Source of the DNA: Lineolata rhizophorae
Lineage: Eukaryota; Ascomycota; Dothideomycetes; Lineolatales; Lineolataceae
Direction: 5' to 3'
Length of the DNA stretch: 64,000 nucleotides
Assembly: GCA_010093515.1 (NCBI GenBank)
Contig: MU001692.1
Location: 247,177 to 311,176, forward strand
A program made the translations under genes and the position numbers. The notes beneath the pieces were generated by a model that was not told the origin of the DNA, searched no databases, and worked only from the letters and a program-made list of their open reading frames with translations. Below, piece by piece: positions 21,801 through 34,757 of this stretch. Positions within the stretch are counted from its first letter, which is position 1. The number at the start of each line of letters is the position of its first letter.

Positions 21801-24800
21801 CCGCCCAAACGCGCGACACCCGCACGCACACTCAGTTTGTAGAAACGCAGCACGGCAGACGTTCAGAATCCTCGGGTCTTTTCCGCGTCGTCGTCATCGT
21901 AACACACAACCGGGGGCGGCTTGATTGCCTGTACATAGTTGCTTGCCTTTGCGCTCACCCGACACAATCGCGCCCGTCTCGTCTCGTCTCGGCCCGTCTC
22001 GTCTCTTGCCTTGCCAGCCAGTGCCCGGCTCCCTCATCTCCACGCAATGGTAGCGCGCACGCACGAGCATAGGTGGATAGACAAGCAAAGGGCCAAATAA
22101 AAGAGATGCCAGGACATCCAGGCACGTTTCCGGCCGCCAGTGCCGCACCGCACTGCTGGCGCCGCGCCATTACTGGTCCGGCCGCCGCCACCCAACCTCC
22201 ATATGCATGCTGTAGTACGTAGGTACACACACACACACACTCGACACGACACGACGACGCGCGACGCGCTCTTTCGAGTTTCCGTCCTGCCCCATCTCGC
22301 GCGTCTTCCTCCCCCCCTTGGCCCGGCCGTGGCCTTACGCACCGCAGCCGCGGCTCCGAATTGCTGGCCCCGGGCGCTTCTGACTGGCCCCGCTCCGCCT
22401 GCGCCAGAGCTGCAGGCGCGACGCGACTAAACGACGGCCCCTCCCTTCCCTCGCTCGCCAACCCAGCCAGCCAGCCCGCCAGCCCTCGAGGGGCCGCGCG
22501 CAGGCGCAGTGCCGACAGCCAGTCGAATCGGCGCCGCCCGCCGCCGGCGCCCCCGGCAACCTCGCCCAGCCCAGCCAGCCAGCCAGCCCGTGTGCCCCGT
22601 CAGCCTGAGCGGACCGCCCGCCCTCTGTCCCCCTAGGCACATATGTACCTACCTACTGCGTACACACGCGTCAACTTCCGACCGAGCTACATGCCTCCCT
22701 ACCGAAGGGTATGTATGTCCATACGCCGTGATCAAGCTACAAATAGGCGGCCTCGAGCCAATGCAGCCCAAACCCAGCGCGCGCGACCTGCAGTGTGCAT
22801 TTGGGCGGAAACCCCTCCAGATCTGGCCAATCTGTGGCCTTCGCCCAGCGTCGAAACATCTTGCTTGCTCCCCTGCTCCGTCCTGCAGCCGGCGACGGCC
22901 CATGCATGCCTACATACATAGGGTGCTGCGCGAGTGGGCAGCTGCCAGCAGGGCCAACCGGACCAGCCAGCCAGCCAGACGAGGAAGAAGCAGCTGTGGC
23001 ACTGCCTAGGCTGCTGGCTGGCTGGCTAGCTAGCTGCTTGCTTCCAACCAGCAATCATGTAGAAGTTACCGTACTTGCCGTGTCCACTCATATCGATTTT
23101 GCCCTCCCCATCTCGAATTCTTTGCCCCTCTTCGAGTCTCCCCAACCCCTCCCAGCCTGCCTGCCTGCCTGCCAACCAACCAGCCAGCCAGCCAGCCTGT
23201 CGGTGTCGCAACCGCGACCAGGTACCTACGCATGTGCTATTTCAAAGCGCGCGCCCTCCCTCCACGGACAACGCAGCGCGCTCAATGGCCTCGCCCCCCG
23301 ACGTACGCCGGCGACGACACGAGAGGATCATCGCGGATCATGCCCGCCAACCGAAAGGAGTGGGAGAGCCCTTACCCCCCCCTCTCCGATCCCCCACCTA
23401 TTCGTTCGCCCGCCCCTCGAAGGAGCGAGCTACATACGTACATACACACTCCTACGCACATACAACGTGCGTCCTCAGCCCCAGCCAGTGCCGCGGTCGA
23501 GCAGGGGCGGGCATGCAGGCACCGTGTAAATGACCCGAACGGAGCAAAAAGAAAAAAAAAAAAGGCGATCGTCGGCTTGGTCCAGAAACCCAGATCAGCA
23601 TTATGTATTTTTGCGGATTGGGGGGGAAAAGAGGGTCGGTGGTAAAAGTCAGGGTCTCTCCGCATACTACATACGTACGTGGAAGGTATGTACGTAGTAT
23701 GTATCGAGAGTGAGAACCCCGATTCGCGTGCAATTGGAGGTTTACCGTGGGTTCTCCGCGCCACACCGCGCCGCGCCGCGCCGCACCGCGTGGCCTGTGG
23801 CCGCAGCCCGACACAATAGCAAACCCGTACGTACTCCGTACGCAGTACGGTACAAGCAGGAAGCCGGCGCGCGAGTACCTACGTACGTACGACTCGACCC
23901 TCCGATGTCCAATACATACGGTACTCACCCACTCTCTCTCTCCCGCTCCAACCCCAGCCGTAGCCCGGGACTCCCAGCCACCAGGGCTCTGCCGGAACGG
24001 CGTCGAGGCCTCTACCTAGGTACAACGGGCCAGCGACGGCTCGGCGGTCCTGCCCCGGCTTTGGATGTGTGCGCGGGACCGCCTTTCGCTCCAAGGAAAT
24101 GACGGCCGTGCCATGCTGTGCGTGTACATAAGTACGTACTGGGTGGTTTACAAAAGGGCAACCTACGCGGTACGTGCTCCGTACCAGAGAAAGCTTTTAC
24201 CTAGAACTACCTAATAGACTGCCTGGGTTCGGCCGGGCTGGGCTGGGCTAGGCCAGCTGGCAATCGCACGTCCCTTCCCCGCGGGTTATGGACCTACATA
24301 TGTAGAAACAATATAGTAGAGACAGCGGGGCCGCACAGGTGGTCCCCCTCAAGCCAGGTCGGCCGATCACGCATGGAAGGCCGCCGCGAGCGAGGGATTG
24401 ATCCGTGGGTGCGCCCCGGGGGCGTGCGCAGCGCATGCGCATACGAGCACGTACGTATGTACGTACAACGACATGTGCAGGCTGCCATGCTCGGAGGAAG
24501 TGCGACGCGCCTTGGCTCTCGCGTCTCCGAACCGAGTCCCTCCCGCCGATAGATCGAACTACATATGGGGGGTACTGTTCCTGACTTGCGAGTGGAGAAA
24601 GGGTGGAATTAGGACCTCTACTGCGTAGGTGGGAGGATTCCAAAGAAGCATCTCGTTCCCTCGCGCGCGCATCCGTCCACGGCTCTCGCACGCGCGATTA
24701 TGCATATGTAGGCGCGTTCTTGATCTTCGAATCTGTTTTCTGGTTCATTTCCGGAAGCGCTCGTGCGGTCGTGTGTGGCGCGACGATCTCCGGACGTGCA

Positions 24801-27800
24801 TAGGGGGAGATTCTTTCCGGGAGAAGGTGGCGCGACAATGTAGGTACAGATTGTGGCGCCTTTTGGGGGGGAATCATGTCCCTCACAAGGGGGCAAGAGG
24901 GACAAAGGCTGAACCGTGGGGAACTACTTCGCCATTCTACTACATGGCCACTAGTGCTAAAAGTACATATGTACTAGTTGTAGGTCCCATTGGGTGCACA
25001 CGAGATTCAGGACAGGGATCCGGAGACAACCTGGACGGGCCGCCCCCGAGTCCGTGTCCCGCAGATGCGGGCGCGTGGAGAAATACGCCTTCTACGTGCA
25101 TACATCATCTCGACGGCGACCTTCCCAAAGGGAATCGAGAGTTCGCCTTGACACGAAATAGAAGGGGAAGGGGGGTCGAAATAGCGGCCCGCCACCTCCT
25201 TGTTCCGCGCCCGTGCAAGTCCAATGGCGCAATCTTTGGGACCGACCATTTACGTAGAACGACGGCCTTATTTGGCGTCTTATTAGCCGAGCGCCTTCCC
25301 ATTGGATGAAACTTGCTATAGGGCCCCCTCCCCCGGCGGGAATCTATTAAACCCCGCAGGCTGATAGGTGGCTTGTTACATACATAGCCAGCTGGGGCCC
25401 CCAACCTAACCTTCTCCAAATCCTTAATGGCTACTTGGTACCTAGGTACTATGTATCCCACTGTGCGTGCCGCCGTAGGCATGTAGCGGCCGATCAATAA
25501 TGGCTTCGTACGGAGTTCACACTAGCACTTGCGCCACTCCTCCGCCATGCCATATGCCGCGGCTCAGAGGCGGTCCGCGTACGGGTTGACGGACGTCGGC
25601 GCGCCGCGCGCACGGAGAGAACCAAGAGAAGGACAGACAGAAGAGAGTGAGCGCCCGCCCGGTGGGAACCCGGCTGGCTGGCCTGCATGAACTATACATA
25701 CAGTCCATTAGCCAGAGCGCGCGTTGTCTCTCCCTGTCTGTCTGTCCGTCTCTCGCTCTGTCTCTCGCTTCGGCGCTGTCTTGACTCTCCTGTCGCGTCT
25801 AACCGCCGCAGCGGCCCGGTCGCTAATGCGGTATGTAGCAGGGCGTGTGCGCGTATGTAATAGCACCCGCCATTATGTGCGGCCCGGGCGACGGTTGCCA
25901 GCCATGCAGGTCAGGCCGGGACCCGGGGCCCGGGCCAAGGCTCGCGTGAGTATGTGTGTACACAGGTCCTACGCACACAGCAAGGCGTCAATCAATTCAA
26001 TTCAGTCTAAGGCCGTGCGGCAAAGCAGCAGAAGCACACACCGCACCGGAGTGCGAGCGTATCTCCCTCTCCTTCGGTTCTTCGTGTCCCCAAACTCAAA
26101 CGCTTATTCGTGCCCGGCCATCTCTCGCTTCTCCTCGTCCGGGCCGGCGGCGCCTTGTCGTGCCCTTTGCTCTCCAGTGCTTCCGTCGCTGCAACCCGCA
26201 AACTGCAGGAACACCGCCGACATCGGTTCGAGATAACAATCGAGCTGGTTCACGGGGTGCCCAGTCCTTTCGTAGCTACATACGATAGTACGTACACCCG
26301 CCGCAGCGCCGCCCGTCGTCGCGCCGCCCGTCTTGCAGAACCCAAGGGTACAATCCCTGCCCTGTCGCGGCAGATGCGAGACAACCCCAGATTCCTTTCC
26401 TTTCTCTTCTTTTTTGTTTTTGTGGACTTCGTGGCTGGCCGGCGTTTCGCCGCAAGCACTTTCCCGTCCCCATCGGTTGGGGAAACCCCAAACGCCGCAT
26501 GTAGGCAGACGGCGCGCCTCGCACGCGTGCGAAACGCGTCGCCCGCGCCCGAGCAGGCTGCTGCATGTAGGTGTGCAGGTGGCTGCAGGATGCAGATGCG
26601 CGGGGAGGACGGCGTGGGGCGTACGTACATAGCGCGATCTGGCGGATCGTGTTTGCCGAGCAGCCTGTGCCTTTGCCTTTTCTTTTTCTTTCCTGCCCTC
26701 TTCTTTCTTCCCGTCGTGATACTCCGTGTATAACACGAAGCTAGGCCGCTCGCTGCCGCCGAGCTGTTCCGTGTAGCCGAAGCACAGAATCTCCACGAAT
26801 GGATGGAAAAACCTTTACCTTTTGTTTTCCGCTTTCAAGGCTCTCCAGTTGAAAAGTCTTTTTATCCAAAGAGACGTCCTGCAGATCCGATCGGCCTTCT
26901 TCCATCCCCCAATTGATCTCGAATCCGTCTCGAACATTCTCAGCTCGCTTTTGCCGGCAAGAAGTCAACGCCCATTTTACACGGCGGCTATTCGTATGTT
27001 ATGAGCAGCCCCCACCGGCCGCCATCCGTTGCTCCGTCATCCGTCCGCCCTCCCAAATGGACCGGCCAATCAGTCCCTCGAGCCGTGTACAACGTAGTAT
27101 ATTTGACTCCCGCCGCGTCCGCGCGCCCAACCGCTCACTCCACACGTTCGCTCTTCGTCGCGAGCGGCCGGACTCCAGAAGCGTCCGTGCCGTTTTCACT
27201 TTTTTTTTCAATTTCTGCTTTCTTTGAGGGAAACCCCAAATTCGCGAATCCGGACGGGCCTGTTCCCGGCAGCCGGGCGGGGAACTCGCGCGTCCGCTCG
27301 TCGCGCCCCTTGTGAACCATAGTACAGCTCGCATATCGAAAACGACTTGGAAGTCAAAGGGGGATATACAGACACGTATTCGCGAATTAGTCCGGGCGTT
27401 CGCGCTTCTTTTTTCGAAACGGTCTCGCGACTGACGGGACCCGGGTTCTCGGGCTCGCTCGACTTTCTCAATCGGTTGTTATGCGGCACCGCGCGCGCCA
27501 ATCGCACCTTTTGTGCCCAGTCAACACGCCACGGAGGCTGGCGCCGCAGGCTGCCTTGAGGTGCACACGTATGTAGGTACGTGCTAACTCCAGGAGCTGC
27601 GTGGGACTGGGCAGAACTGGACGGCTACGTGAAGCGAACGGGGAGCGCGCTCGATCTCCGTCCCGTCCATTCCGAACGAAACCGAACCGGGAGCTATTCT
27701 GCAATGGCGAGTGAACGTTGAGCCCGAGACTACCTTATCCAGCCTGTCGATACCGCGCATCTACATATGCACATACATGTATACATACAAGCAAAAGCGA

Positions 27801-29635
27801 CGCCGAACAAACGAAGGAACAAACGAAGGGACGATCGACTGCCCAGACAAGCTAGCTCCCGCGCCCCCGGCGTCCCTCTCGCGTCCCACTGCCACTGGGC
27901 AAATCTCCTTTCGTTGCTCGGCGCAGAACTGTTTCTCGTTCGAGGACCACGAAGCATATGTACATTCATACGGAGTAAGCTCGTAGTACATACGTAGATA
28001 GCATCGCCGCCGTCGGAGAGGTCCGGGCGGGGAGATTGCGAGACCCGTTCGTCGTGCGACTTGGCCGCGTACGGGGAGCACTCCAGACGCCCTCGGCTGC
28101 ATGCCGTAGGTCGGTGGCTAGCTGGCTGGCTAGCTACATGCGGAGCACTACGCATGTACATAGTAGCTACAGCGCCCATCCGAAGTTCGAGGCCGAGCGC
28201 TTTCCGGAACTACGTGCAGCAACCTGGGTTTGCCGGCTTTTACCCAGGCAATGGAAAGGGCCGGCGGGTTTTCCGCGTGAGCCCTACGGAGAGCCCGGAC
28301 CTGTGTACATACGTACATACGTACGTACGAGAGGCGCGCAATTCCAGAAAAGTGAAACGCGTGGAGCTACGTAGCACGTACTTAGTACGAGCAGAGCGTT
28401 ACTCCAGTACGCGGGCTTTTTTAGCCTTAGGCCCCCGCTCGAGGGGGCGGCCGCCTTTGAAATACATGCATAGCTCGCGTTTCAAACCGTCTGATGGCCG
28501 GCGCGCATCGCCGCGGATGCAGCTATGTACGTGCTTGCTACGGACGGAGTACATGTCGCTATTGAAAGATCCGATCTGATCTGACCCGACCTAGCCCTGA
28601 AAACCCAGACGCGCCAACCGCGCTGCCATCCATCGGACCGGTTCTCCCAAGCCTCTCGGTCTAAAGCGGGGGGGAGCTACTGTACTCTCGTTTGGGGCCC
28701 CGGGGGGGCCGAGGGGGAGCTGCGGCTCAAAACGCAGCGAGGCCGGCATCGCCCGTCATCGCGGGGCTCGGGCGCGTCCTGGTCCTGGCGGCGCGTAGGG
28801 CACAGTATGTACGGAGCACTGCATGTGCACTGCGGGCTGGGGCCGAGGTGAGTGGACCTTGCCGGCCGGTCCTCTCGGCGGGCGAGACCGATCGGCGTTG
28901 CGAGGATCGTCCGGACTCCCTACCTACTCTCTGTGTCCGTTCGTCTCTACTCACACGTTTTCCAGCTCGCGCCCCCGGGCGATGCGGCGAGCGCCGCGCC
29001 TCCACGCCGACGCTGATGCCCGCGGCCGCCTTCGCGCGGCGCGGGAAGCAGCGCGACGAGCCGGCAACGGGCAACCAACCCTTCGTCTTCCCGCATCCCG
29101 GACCCGCCGCCATGGCTTCCCGCCAGACGCGCCCGGCCCGCGCGAGCAGGCGAGGCTCCGGCGCGCCCGCATGCACGCATGGCCTGAGCCGGGGGCGGCC
29201 GCAGCTGGGACGCGTTGTGGTGCCGGTCAGAGGCGCGGAGACGCGCGGGGGAGGGTCCCGCGGGGCCAAAAACGCGCCGCTGCGGGGACACACGCTCGGC
29301 TTTTGCGGTGAAGCTCGGATGCTGCTTGCGGCGGCTGGGGAGAGGGCTAGTCCTGGCCGGTGCAGCCGCCCCCGGGGGGAGGGCGAGTTCCTTGGTTTTT
29401 CCAGGCGAGCGTGCAGATGCGCGTGCAGGTTTGGGCCGTCACCCGCCGGAAACAAAAAAAAAAAAAATCCAAGCGTTCCTCGTTGAGTGAGGATCTGGTG
29501 GGTTTGATAGCTTCACGGAGCCGCAACGGGCCAAGGATGTTCCTCTGACAAACACAAACTCCGAGACACTCAAAGCTCAGTTGCCCGTTCAGAAATCTTG
29601 ACGAGGACAAGGGTCGTGGCCCACGGAAAACCCCC
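18843..29635. other. 10.8-kb gene-free region upstream of the cyclin
   Basis: No open frame here shows a recognisable domain, a convincing splice structure or biased composition on one strand only; the longest frames (for example near 28.7-29.5 kb) are open on both strands because of high GC. The region holds many ACATACGTAC/TACGTA words, several TACTCCGTA-type palindromes, CCAGCC runs (22460-22600, 22965-23035, 23175-23200), CA repeats (about 20850-20875 and 22226-22240) and poly-A/T tracts. The part next to the cyclin should be its promoter and perhaps a long 5' leader. A transcribed non-coding RNA cannot be excluded. Confidence 0.55.
22200..28820. repeat. Cluster of TACGTAC / ACATACGTA / TACGGAGTA words
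   Basis: Self-complementary words such as GTACGTAC, ACATACGTAC and TACCTACGTACGTAC recur, for example near 22212, 23432, 23670-23705, 23826-23860, 23876-23890, 24130, 24450-24470, 24965, 26290, 26620, 27570, 27763-27790, 27985 and 28305-28330. Exact nonamers TACTCCGTA/TACGGAGTA lie at 23832-23840 and 27969-27977, with close variants near 24175, 25508, 26720, 28545 and 28805. They are dispersed, not tandem. Confidence 0.6.
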
Positions 29636-31543
29636 TCAGATAAATGTAAGCTCCTCATGCTCCTGTGTCGCCGCCTCGAACGCCTCGCCGTACATCAAGC
29701 CGTGTACGTAGCAGGCGCAGACAAACCGATACCGCCCATCACCGCACCGCCTTATTACATACGGCATCTCTGCACCGTCCAGCACGCAAACCAGGTCTCC
29801 GGCTCTCGCATGCTCCAACACGCGGCCGAATCGACCGGACTCGGTCTCGCTCAGGAACCAGGTCGGAACCCAAGGCAACACAGAGCTATCCATGGTGACG
29901 AAGTCCTCAGTAGAGTAGCCGGCCGCGCCAGTGTAATGACACACGTACTGGCGAAAGAGTTGGGCGAAGCCTGGTCCGACCCGCTCGCCGCCACTGGCGC
30001 GATCCATAACCATCGTTCTCGCGAACTGTTCCCAGCGCTCCAGATCCCACTCTTGCGCCGGGTTCGGGAACGCGAACGCTCTGCTGCGGCTCAAGAACCA
30101 CGTCCTTGCCAGTGAATGCTCTTCTATCCCGTCGAAGTCGTCGTTGCCGTCTTCTTCGAACCCGGCCCCTGTCTCCTGATCGGTCTGGCCTTGACCTTCT
30201 TCGGATTCGCCTTTCGTGTCCCGGCCAGCGTCCGCCTCCTCCTCCCTATCAGACCCACCGTTTTCCTTCACACTGGACCTGATTTCCAAGTGCGACTGAT
30301 CCTCGCGCTCTTCGGGGTCTTTCCAGGGGTTCACGCGCTTAATGACATCCAGAACCAGACCAAATGCATGGAGGACTTTGTCGGCGTCGGAGAAACGCAG
30401 TCGAAGTTTCGATCTGCCCGAGGCGCTGAACCAGCCGTCTACCACGTGGCCGGTCCGTATTATTTTTGAGAAGTCCTGCACCCAGGATGGCAGGTCCAGC
30501 GCGCCTTCGTCCGGCGGGATGCACGCCACGTCTAGCGGAGCTAGCGAGCCCTTCTCCACGAGGCTACCGACGACAAACCTTCTATAAACCTCCTCTACGC
30601 CGACCGAGTAGTCCGGAACCAAGGCGTCCCCGTAAGTGTCGACATCGCTGGAGATGCCCAAAATCGAATACAAAACGTCGCGCGGGTCGCTGCACTTGCA
30701 GAACCGAGTGTTGCGTAGAATTGTGAACAGGGTACTGACCATGCCTCGCCGTAAGTACTCCATCATCATTATGTTGCTGACCGCCTCGGTGTGAAACGTA
30801 GGATTTTCCCGCTGACTGAGATAGCCCGGCGAGTGGTTGAAACGCGCGTGTACCATCCACCGAACGGCATTTGCGAGCGTGGTCCACGCGATGCTGTACG
30901 CGCCGCACACAACAACCGCATGGGGCGCCATGGCGACCTCTTGCAGGACCCATCTGCGCGAGAACCACGGCAGCCCGGCCAGCTCCGAGACGGGCAGAGC
31001 GAGGCCGTCCAGCTTGGCCTGGTGCGCGACCAAATCGTCCGCGCACAGCGCCGGGTTCCTCGCCCACAGGTCCGACGCGTCCCCGCCCTCGGAGAAGTGC
31101 TCGTCGACGGCGGCGAAGGGGCTCAGGATGTCCTCGTCGCGCTCGCCCAGCCAGATGACGACCTGCCGGCACCGCGAGTACACCCGGCGCATGAGCCGCA
31201 CCTGGTGCCCGCGCTCCGCCACGTCGTCCTGGTTGATGCAGACGGCGTCGGCCCAGAGGGGCCGCTCGCGGTCCTCGTACCGGAGCCGCCTAAGGCCCGC
31301 GTGCAGGCCGGCCGTGACGCGGAGCACCCTGCCCGCGCAGTACACCGGCGCCGTGTCGGCCGGGTCCCCCCAGGCGTACGACACGGCCTCGTAGCTGGGC
31401 CGCTCCGCTACCGACGCCGTCTCCAGTCGGAAATGGACCGCGTCCGATCCTGTGCCGGGATAGAGGATCAACAGCCGGATCTGGTCCGGAGTCGAGAGTG
31501 GTGAGTACTGGTACGCGTCGAGGGTGGCGGGGCGAGGCGCCAT
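29636..31543 (-). CDS. HET-domain (heterokaryon incompatibility) protein
   Basis: This is a single exon of 635 aa, starting at the first ATG after an upstream C/G homopolymer. The HET domain (PF06985) is clear: 'YEAVSYAWGDP' (residues 51-61), 'RPLWADAVCINQDD' (about 94-107) and 'MRRVYSRCRQVVIWLGE' (118-134), then 'LPWFSRRWVLQEVAMAP', the conserved W-x-R-x-W-x-x-Q-E element. The middle includes 'DPRDVLYSILGI', common downstream of HET domains. A Glu/Asp-rich insertion around 415-480 is likely disordered. Family members trigger regulated cell death on non-self recognition; whether this one does is unknown. No adjacent NLR or trigger gene is visible. Confidence 0.93.
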   Translation of the reverse strand: MAPRPATLDAYQYSPLSTPDQIRLLILYPGTGSDAVHFRLETASVAERPSYEAVSYAWGDPADTAPVYCAGRVLRVTAGLHAGLRRLRYEDRERPLWADAVCINQDDVAERGHQVRLMRRVYSRCRQVVIWLGERDEDILSPFAAVDEHFSEGGDASDLWARNPALCADDLVAHQAKLDGLALPVSELAGLPWFSRRWVLQEVAMAPHAVVVCGAYSIAWTTLANAVRWMVHARFNHSPGYLSQRENPTFHTEAVSNIMMMEYLRRGMVSTLFTILRNTRFCKCSDPRDVLYSILGISSDVDTYGDALVPDYSVGVEEVYRRFVVGSLVEKGSLAPLDVACIPPDEGALDLPSWVQDFSKIIRTGHVVDGWFSASGRSKLRLRFSDADKVLHAFGLVLDVIKRVNPWKDPEEREDQSHLEIRSSVKENGGSDREEEADAGRDTKGESEEGQGQTDQETGAGFEEDGNDDFDGIEEHSLARTWFLSRSRAFAFPNPAQEWDLERWEQFARTMVMDRASGGERVGPGFAQLFRQYVCHYTGAAGYSTEDFVTMDSSVLPWVPTWFLSETESGRFGRVLEHARAGDLVCVLDGAEMPYVIRRCGDGRYRFVCACYVHGLMYGEAFEAATQEHEELTFI

Positions 31544-33651
31544 CGTTGCCCCCCCCCCCTCCTTGACCAACGGAGTAAAGTCAGTGGCCGTGCTATAGGA
31601 CTCTAGGTTACAGTGAGCTTTCAGAGGGCCTAAAACTCACTGATTGCCTCGTCGAGAGAATGTCCGAAATTTTCGAAGCTCCGCAACCGCCTTTCAACCG
31701 CCCATACGAGAACAAGATTTTGGGCTACCTCGCCGTAATCGAGGATATATGCCGTCAATATGGTCTGATGTCCTAAATAGTTCTCAAAAAAGACCGAGTC
31801 TCCACAAGCAACGAGTGACGTTCAAACAGCGGCGCATCAACTTCTTATAGGTCTGAGGAGCGCATGTAGTTGATAGGCGAAGGATGCGAAGGCATAGCCA
31901 CCCCCTTTCCCCAAGTTTGCATTTGTCTCTTCTCTCCATCTCCAATAAGCGACTCCAGCCGCGAAGTACGATCCAGGCCTAGAGTTAAGTAGTAGTTACA
32001 AATAAAAGCAAAAAAAGGAAACCACAAAAAGAAAAGAAGATAGATATCTAAAAGCGAAAAGAGAGAATAGAGGGGCATATGGATATAAGCAGTCGACCTG
32101 GCAGAAAGTGAAACGCGGACAGATACGAGACACTTATCACTCATCGAGTCCCTGATCCAGAGTTTACCGGCCGCCCGACGTAGCCGTGTATATAAGCAGT
32201 TCTATATAACACACATTTTTTTCAATTTCAATGGAACCTAGGCAATCCATCCCAGATTCCTCAAGATCTGATGCTAAGTGAAGCCGAATCCATCGACCGT
32301 ACCCTCTAGTTCAGGCAGCTACGTAATTGGCCGCACATCCCTCTAGCGACTTCACTCCTTCAGCCCTAACCACGCTTAGTGTATATATATATATAATAAC
32401 CTAAACGACGAGAACCGCCCAACACATCCCAAAGCTGCCGGCAGATCCTCACGCATCCTACCCAACGCGGCCCGAATCCCAACGCACTTGCAAGAGCCAT
32501 GCCTCGAAGGAACGAAGAGCGGCGCCCGCCAAATCCGACGCGCAAAAGGGGGGGGAAAAGGGAGAATTCTACCAATGCATTCAGTCCGTCCCATCGGCTC
32601 CTCGCGTCCACCTCGCCTCAATACTCTAGCGCGAACATACAGAAACAAGAGCGAGAAACAAGGTGTTCGGGACAAGGAGATGAGGCACGCCACCCGGATA
32701 CGCAGCCCAAGCTGGCTGGCAGACCAACCAAGCCAACAGCGCAGCGACTACTAGCACACAACAATCACCCCCAGGCTCGGACCAACGACCCACTTACTTT
32801 ACTACAAGCTACTACCTGTGTTATTACGAGGGCGAACAAGAAAGTAGGAAGGAAGAGAGGGCCATAGTATATCGAGCAAGCCATGAAGCAAAAGCGCGCA
32901 AGCAAGAAACGGCATCAAAAAAAAAAAGGGCGTGCGGAGCCCAACCCAGCACACCGGAAACAGGAAGACAAAAAAGCAAAAGCCAACACCCCGCCCCTAT
33001 AAAAAATCGCTGGAGAAAAAGGATTATGTCACGATAGTCTCAACTCATCCAGTCTCTCTTCTCTCTTGCAAGTCTCTAGCTCCATCTTGGCGGTGAGAAA
33101 TAGAAAGAAAAGGGGGGCTGAAGTACTTAAGAGACGCGCCCAAGTGCGTGCATCGCCAAAGGGTCGCGAGGCCCAGGGCAGCGAAAGGCGCGACAACAAG
33201 ATCGTCCCGCCCTCGGCATCAGGCACCAACAGGGAAAAAGCCATTGATGCAACTATTCCCTTCATCGAGCCACTGCGCCGATCACAGATACCTAATTGAT
33301 GCCGCCCTCGCACAACAGCCCCGGAAACCTCGAAGACCACCTCCCGATTCCCGGCCCTTACGACTGTCCATGCCGCGAAAGACCCAGCCTTTCCCCAGCC
33401 GTAAAAGAGAGAGAGGAAAAAAAAAAAGGACGAGCAAAAGCACCCGTGCCACGTTCTCAACGACTGCAACAACCGGACGCAAGTTGCGCCTCCCGCTCAG
33501 AGCAGAAGCAACCTAAGAAAACGGGGGAAGAAGAACAAGCCCATAATCCAACACCTCCTCCACCTTTCGCAAGTCCATCCATCCACCCACCCATCCCATC
33601 CATCCATCCATCCGTCCGTCCATCCCCTCATCATCTCCCCCCTCCTCAAAT
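31544..33651. other. Intergenic, simple repeats only
   Basis: This 2.1-kb stretch has no supportable gene. A C/G run (about 31549-31559) sits just upstream of the HET start codon. A TA microsatellite lies near 32382-32395, and CCATCC-type repeats at about 33573-33635 fall in the probable 3' UTR of the Rab5 gene. Confidence 0.5.
33573..33635. repeat. (CCAT)n-like tetranucleotide microsatellite
   Basis: CCAT/CCGT tetramers repeat for about 60 bp just beyond the Rab5 stop codon, probably within its 3' UTR. Confidence 0.8.
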
Positions 33652-34757
33652 CTAACAATTACACCCCGACGCGCCCTGCGTCCCGCTCGACTCGGGCCTC
33701 AGATCGACGCCCGGCCTGTGCCCCGCGCTCCTGATGCTCCTCGGTCCCGCCTGGTCGAGCGGCAGCTTGCGGGCGATTGCGGTGAAGAGCTCGCGCACGT
33801 TGTCGGCCGTCTTGGCCGACGTCTCGAAGAAGAGCAGGCCGGCCTCGCGCGCGTACTGGGCCGCGTCCTCGGCCGGGATCGCGCGCTTCGTCGGGTCCGC
33901 GCTCACCAGGTCCAGCTTGTTGCCGGCCAGGGCGATGATGATGTTCTCGTTGGCTTGGCGCTGGAGTTCTTTGACCCAGGCTTTGGCTTTGTCGAGGGAA
34001 GACTAGGCGCGCATAGGGCGTTAGCGAACTGCTTGACCTGTGAAGCCAACAGTGCGCGATGGTGGGGATAAGAACTTGGGAAATTGTGACGGAGGGTAGT
34101 GACGCAGGAGGCGGAGAGAGGGAGGGGGCAACTCACGGCTTGCGTGATGTCGTAGACGACGACGGCGCAGTTGGCGTTGCGGTAGTACATGGGCGCCAGC
34201 GACTTGTAGCGCTCCTGACCGGCCGTGTCCCAGATCTCGAACTTGACCGTCGTGGACTCGTCGAGGGCGATGGTTTGGGTGAGGAAGGCGGCGCCGATGG
34301 TCGACTCTCGGTAGTCGTCGAATTGGTCCTGGAGTGCGCGCGCACGAGCGCCATGTCAACTTGATGCTTGCCAACACGTTGACGATATGCTTAATGTAAA
34401 GGTGGATAACCCACTTTAACGAATCGCAGCACTAGCGAGCTCTGCGGCGATTGGAAGACACGCGGTTAGCAAATCTAGAAGCAAAGCCATACCGGCGTCT
34501 TCCGAAGAGCCATCTCGAAGGACGAATTAAAATCGCTAAGAGCCCAAGGACGTTGGTCCGACACACCTTTCCCACGGCGGATTCGCCTGTGTCGAGCGCC
34601 ATCGAAAAGAATGTCAGCCATCAGACTAAAAGCGAAGCCGTGGAAGGCGGCAGCATCCACAAGCCCCGAAAAAGGTGCACATACCCAATAACACGAGCTT
34701 GAACTGAGCGAAACGGGAGCCTCCAGGGCGGCCGCCCTGCTGCATGCGGGCTGCCAT
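33652..34757 (-). CDS. Rab5/Ypt5/Vps21-type small GTPase, five exons
   Basis: This is the early-endosome Rab that controls homotypic fusion and endocytic traffic. Exons on the minus strand are 34757-34685, 34586-34567 (20 nt), 34441-34415 (27 nt), 34328-34137 and 34002-33652; they sum to exactly 220 aa, the normal Rab5 length. The P-loop 'GESAVGKSS' (residues 25-33) is cut by two introns. Also present are switch I 'STIGAAF', switch II '[18 protein letters not shown]', 'GNKLDL', 'ETSAKT' and the prenylation end Cys-Asn-Cys (218-220). '[11 protein letters not shown]' and '[11 protein letters not shown]' are Rab5-specific. Introns have GTATGT, GTGTGT, GTGGGT and GTGAGT donors. A conserved housekeeping gene; no defect seen. 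Confidence 0.95.

Noticed and set aside
28692-29486. 264-codon open frame on the + strand, with an equally long one on the - strand
   Set aside because: Both strands are open because of very high GC; the translation is Arg/Ala/Gly/Pro-rich with no domain, splice signals or start context.
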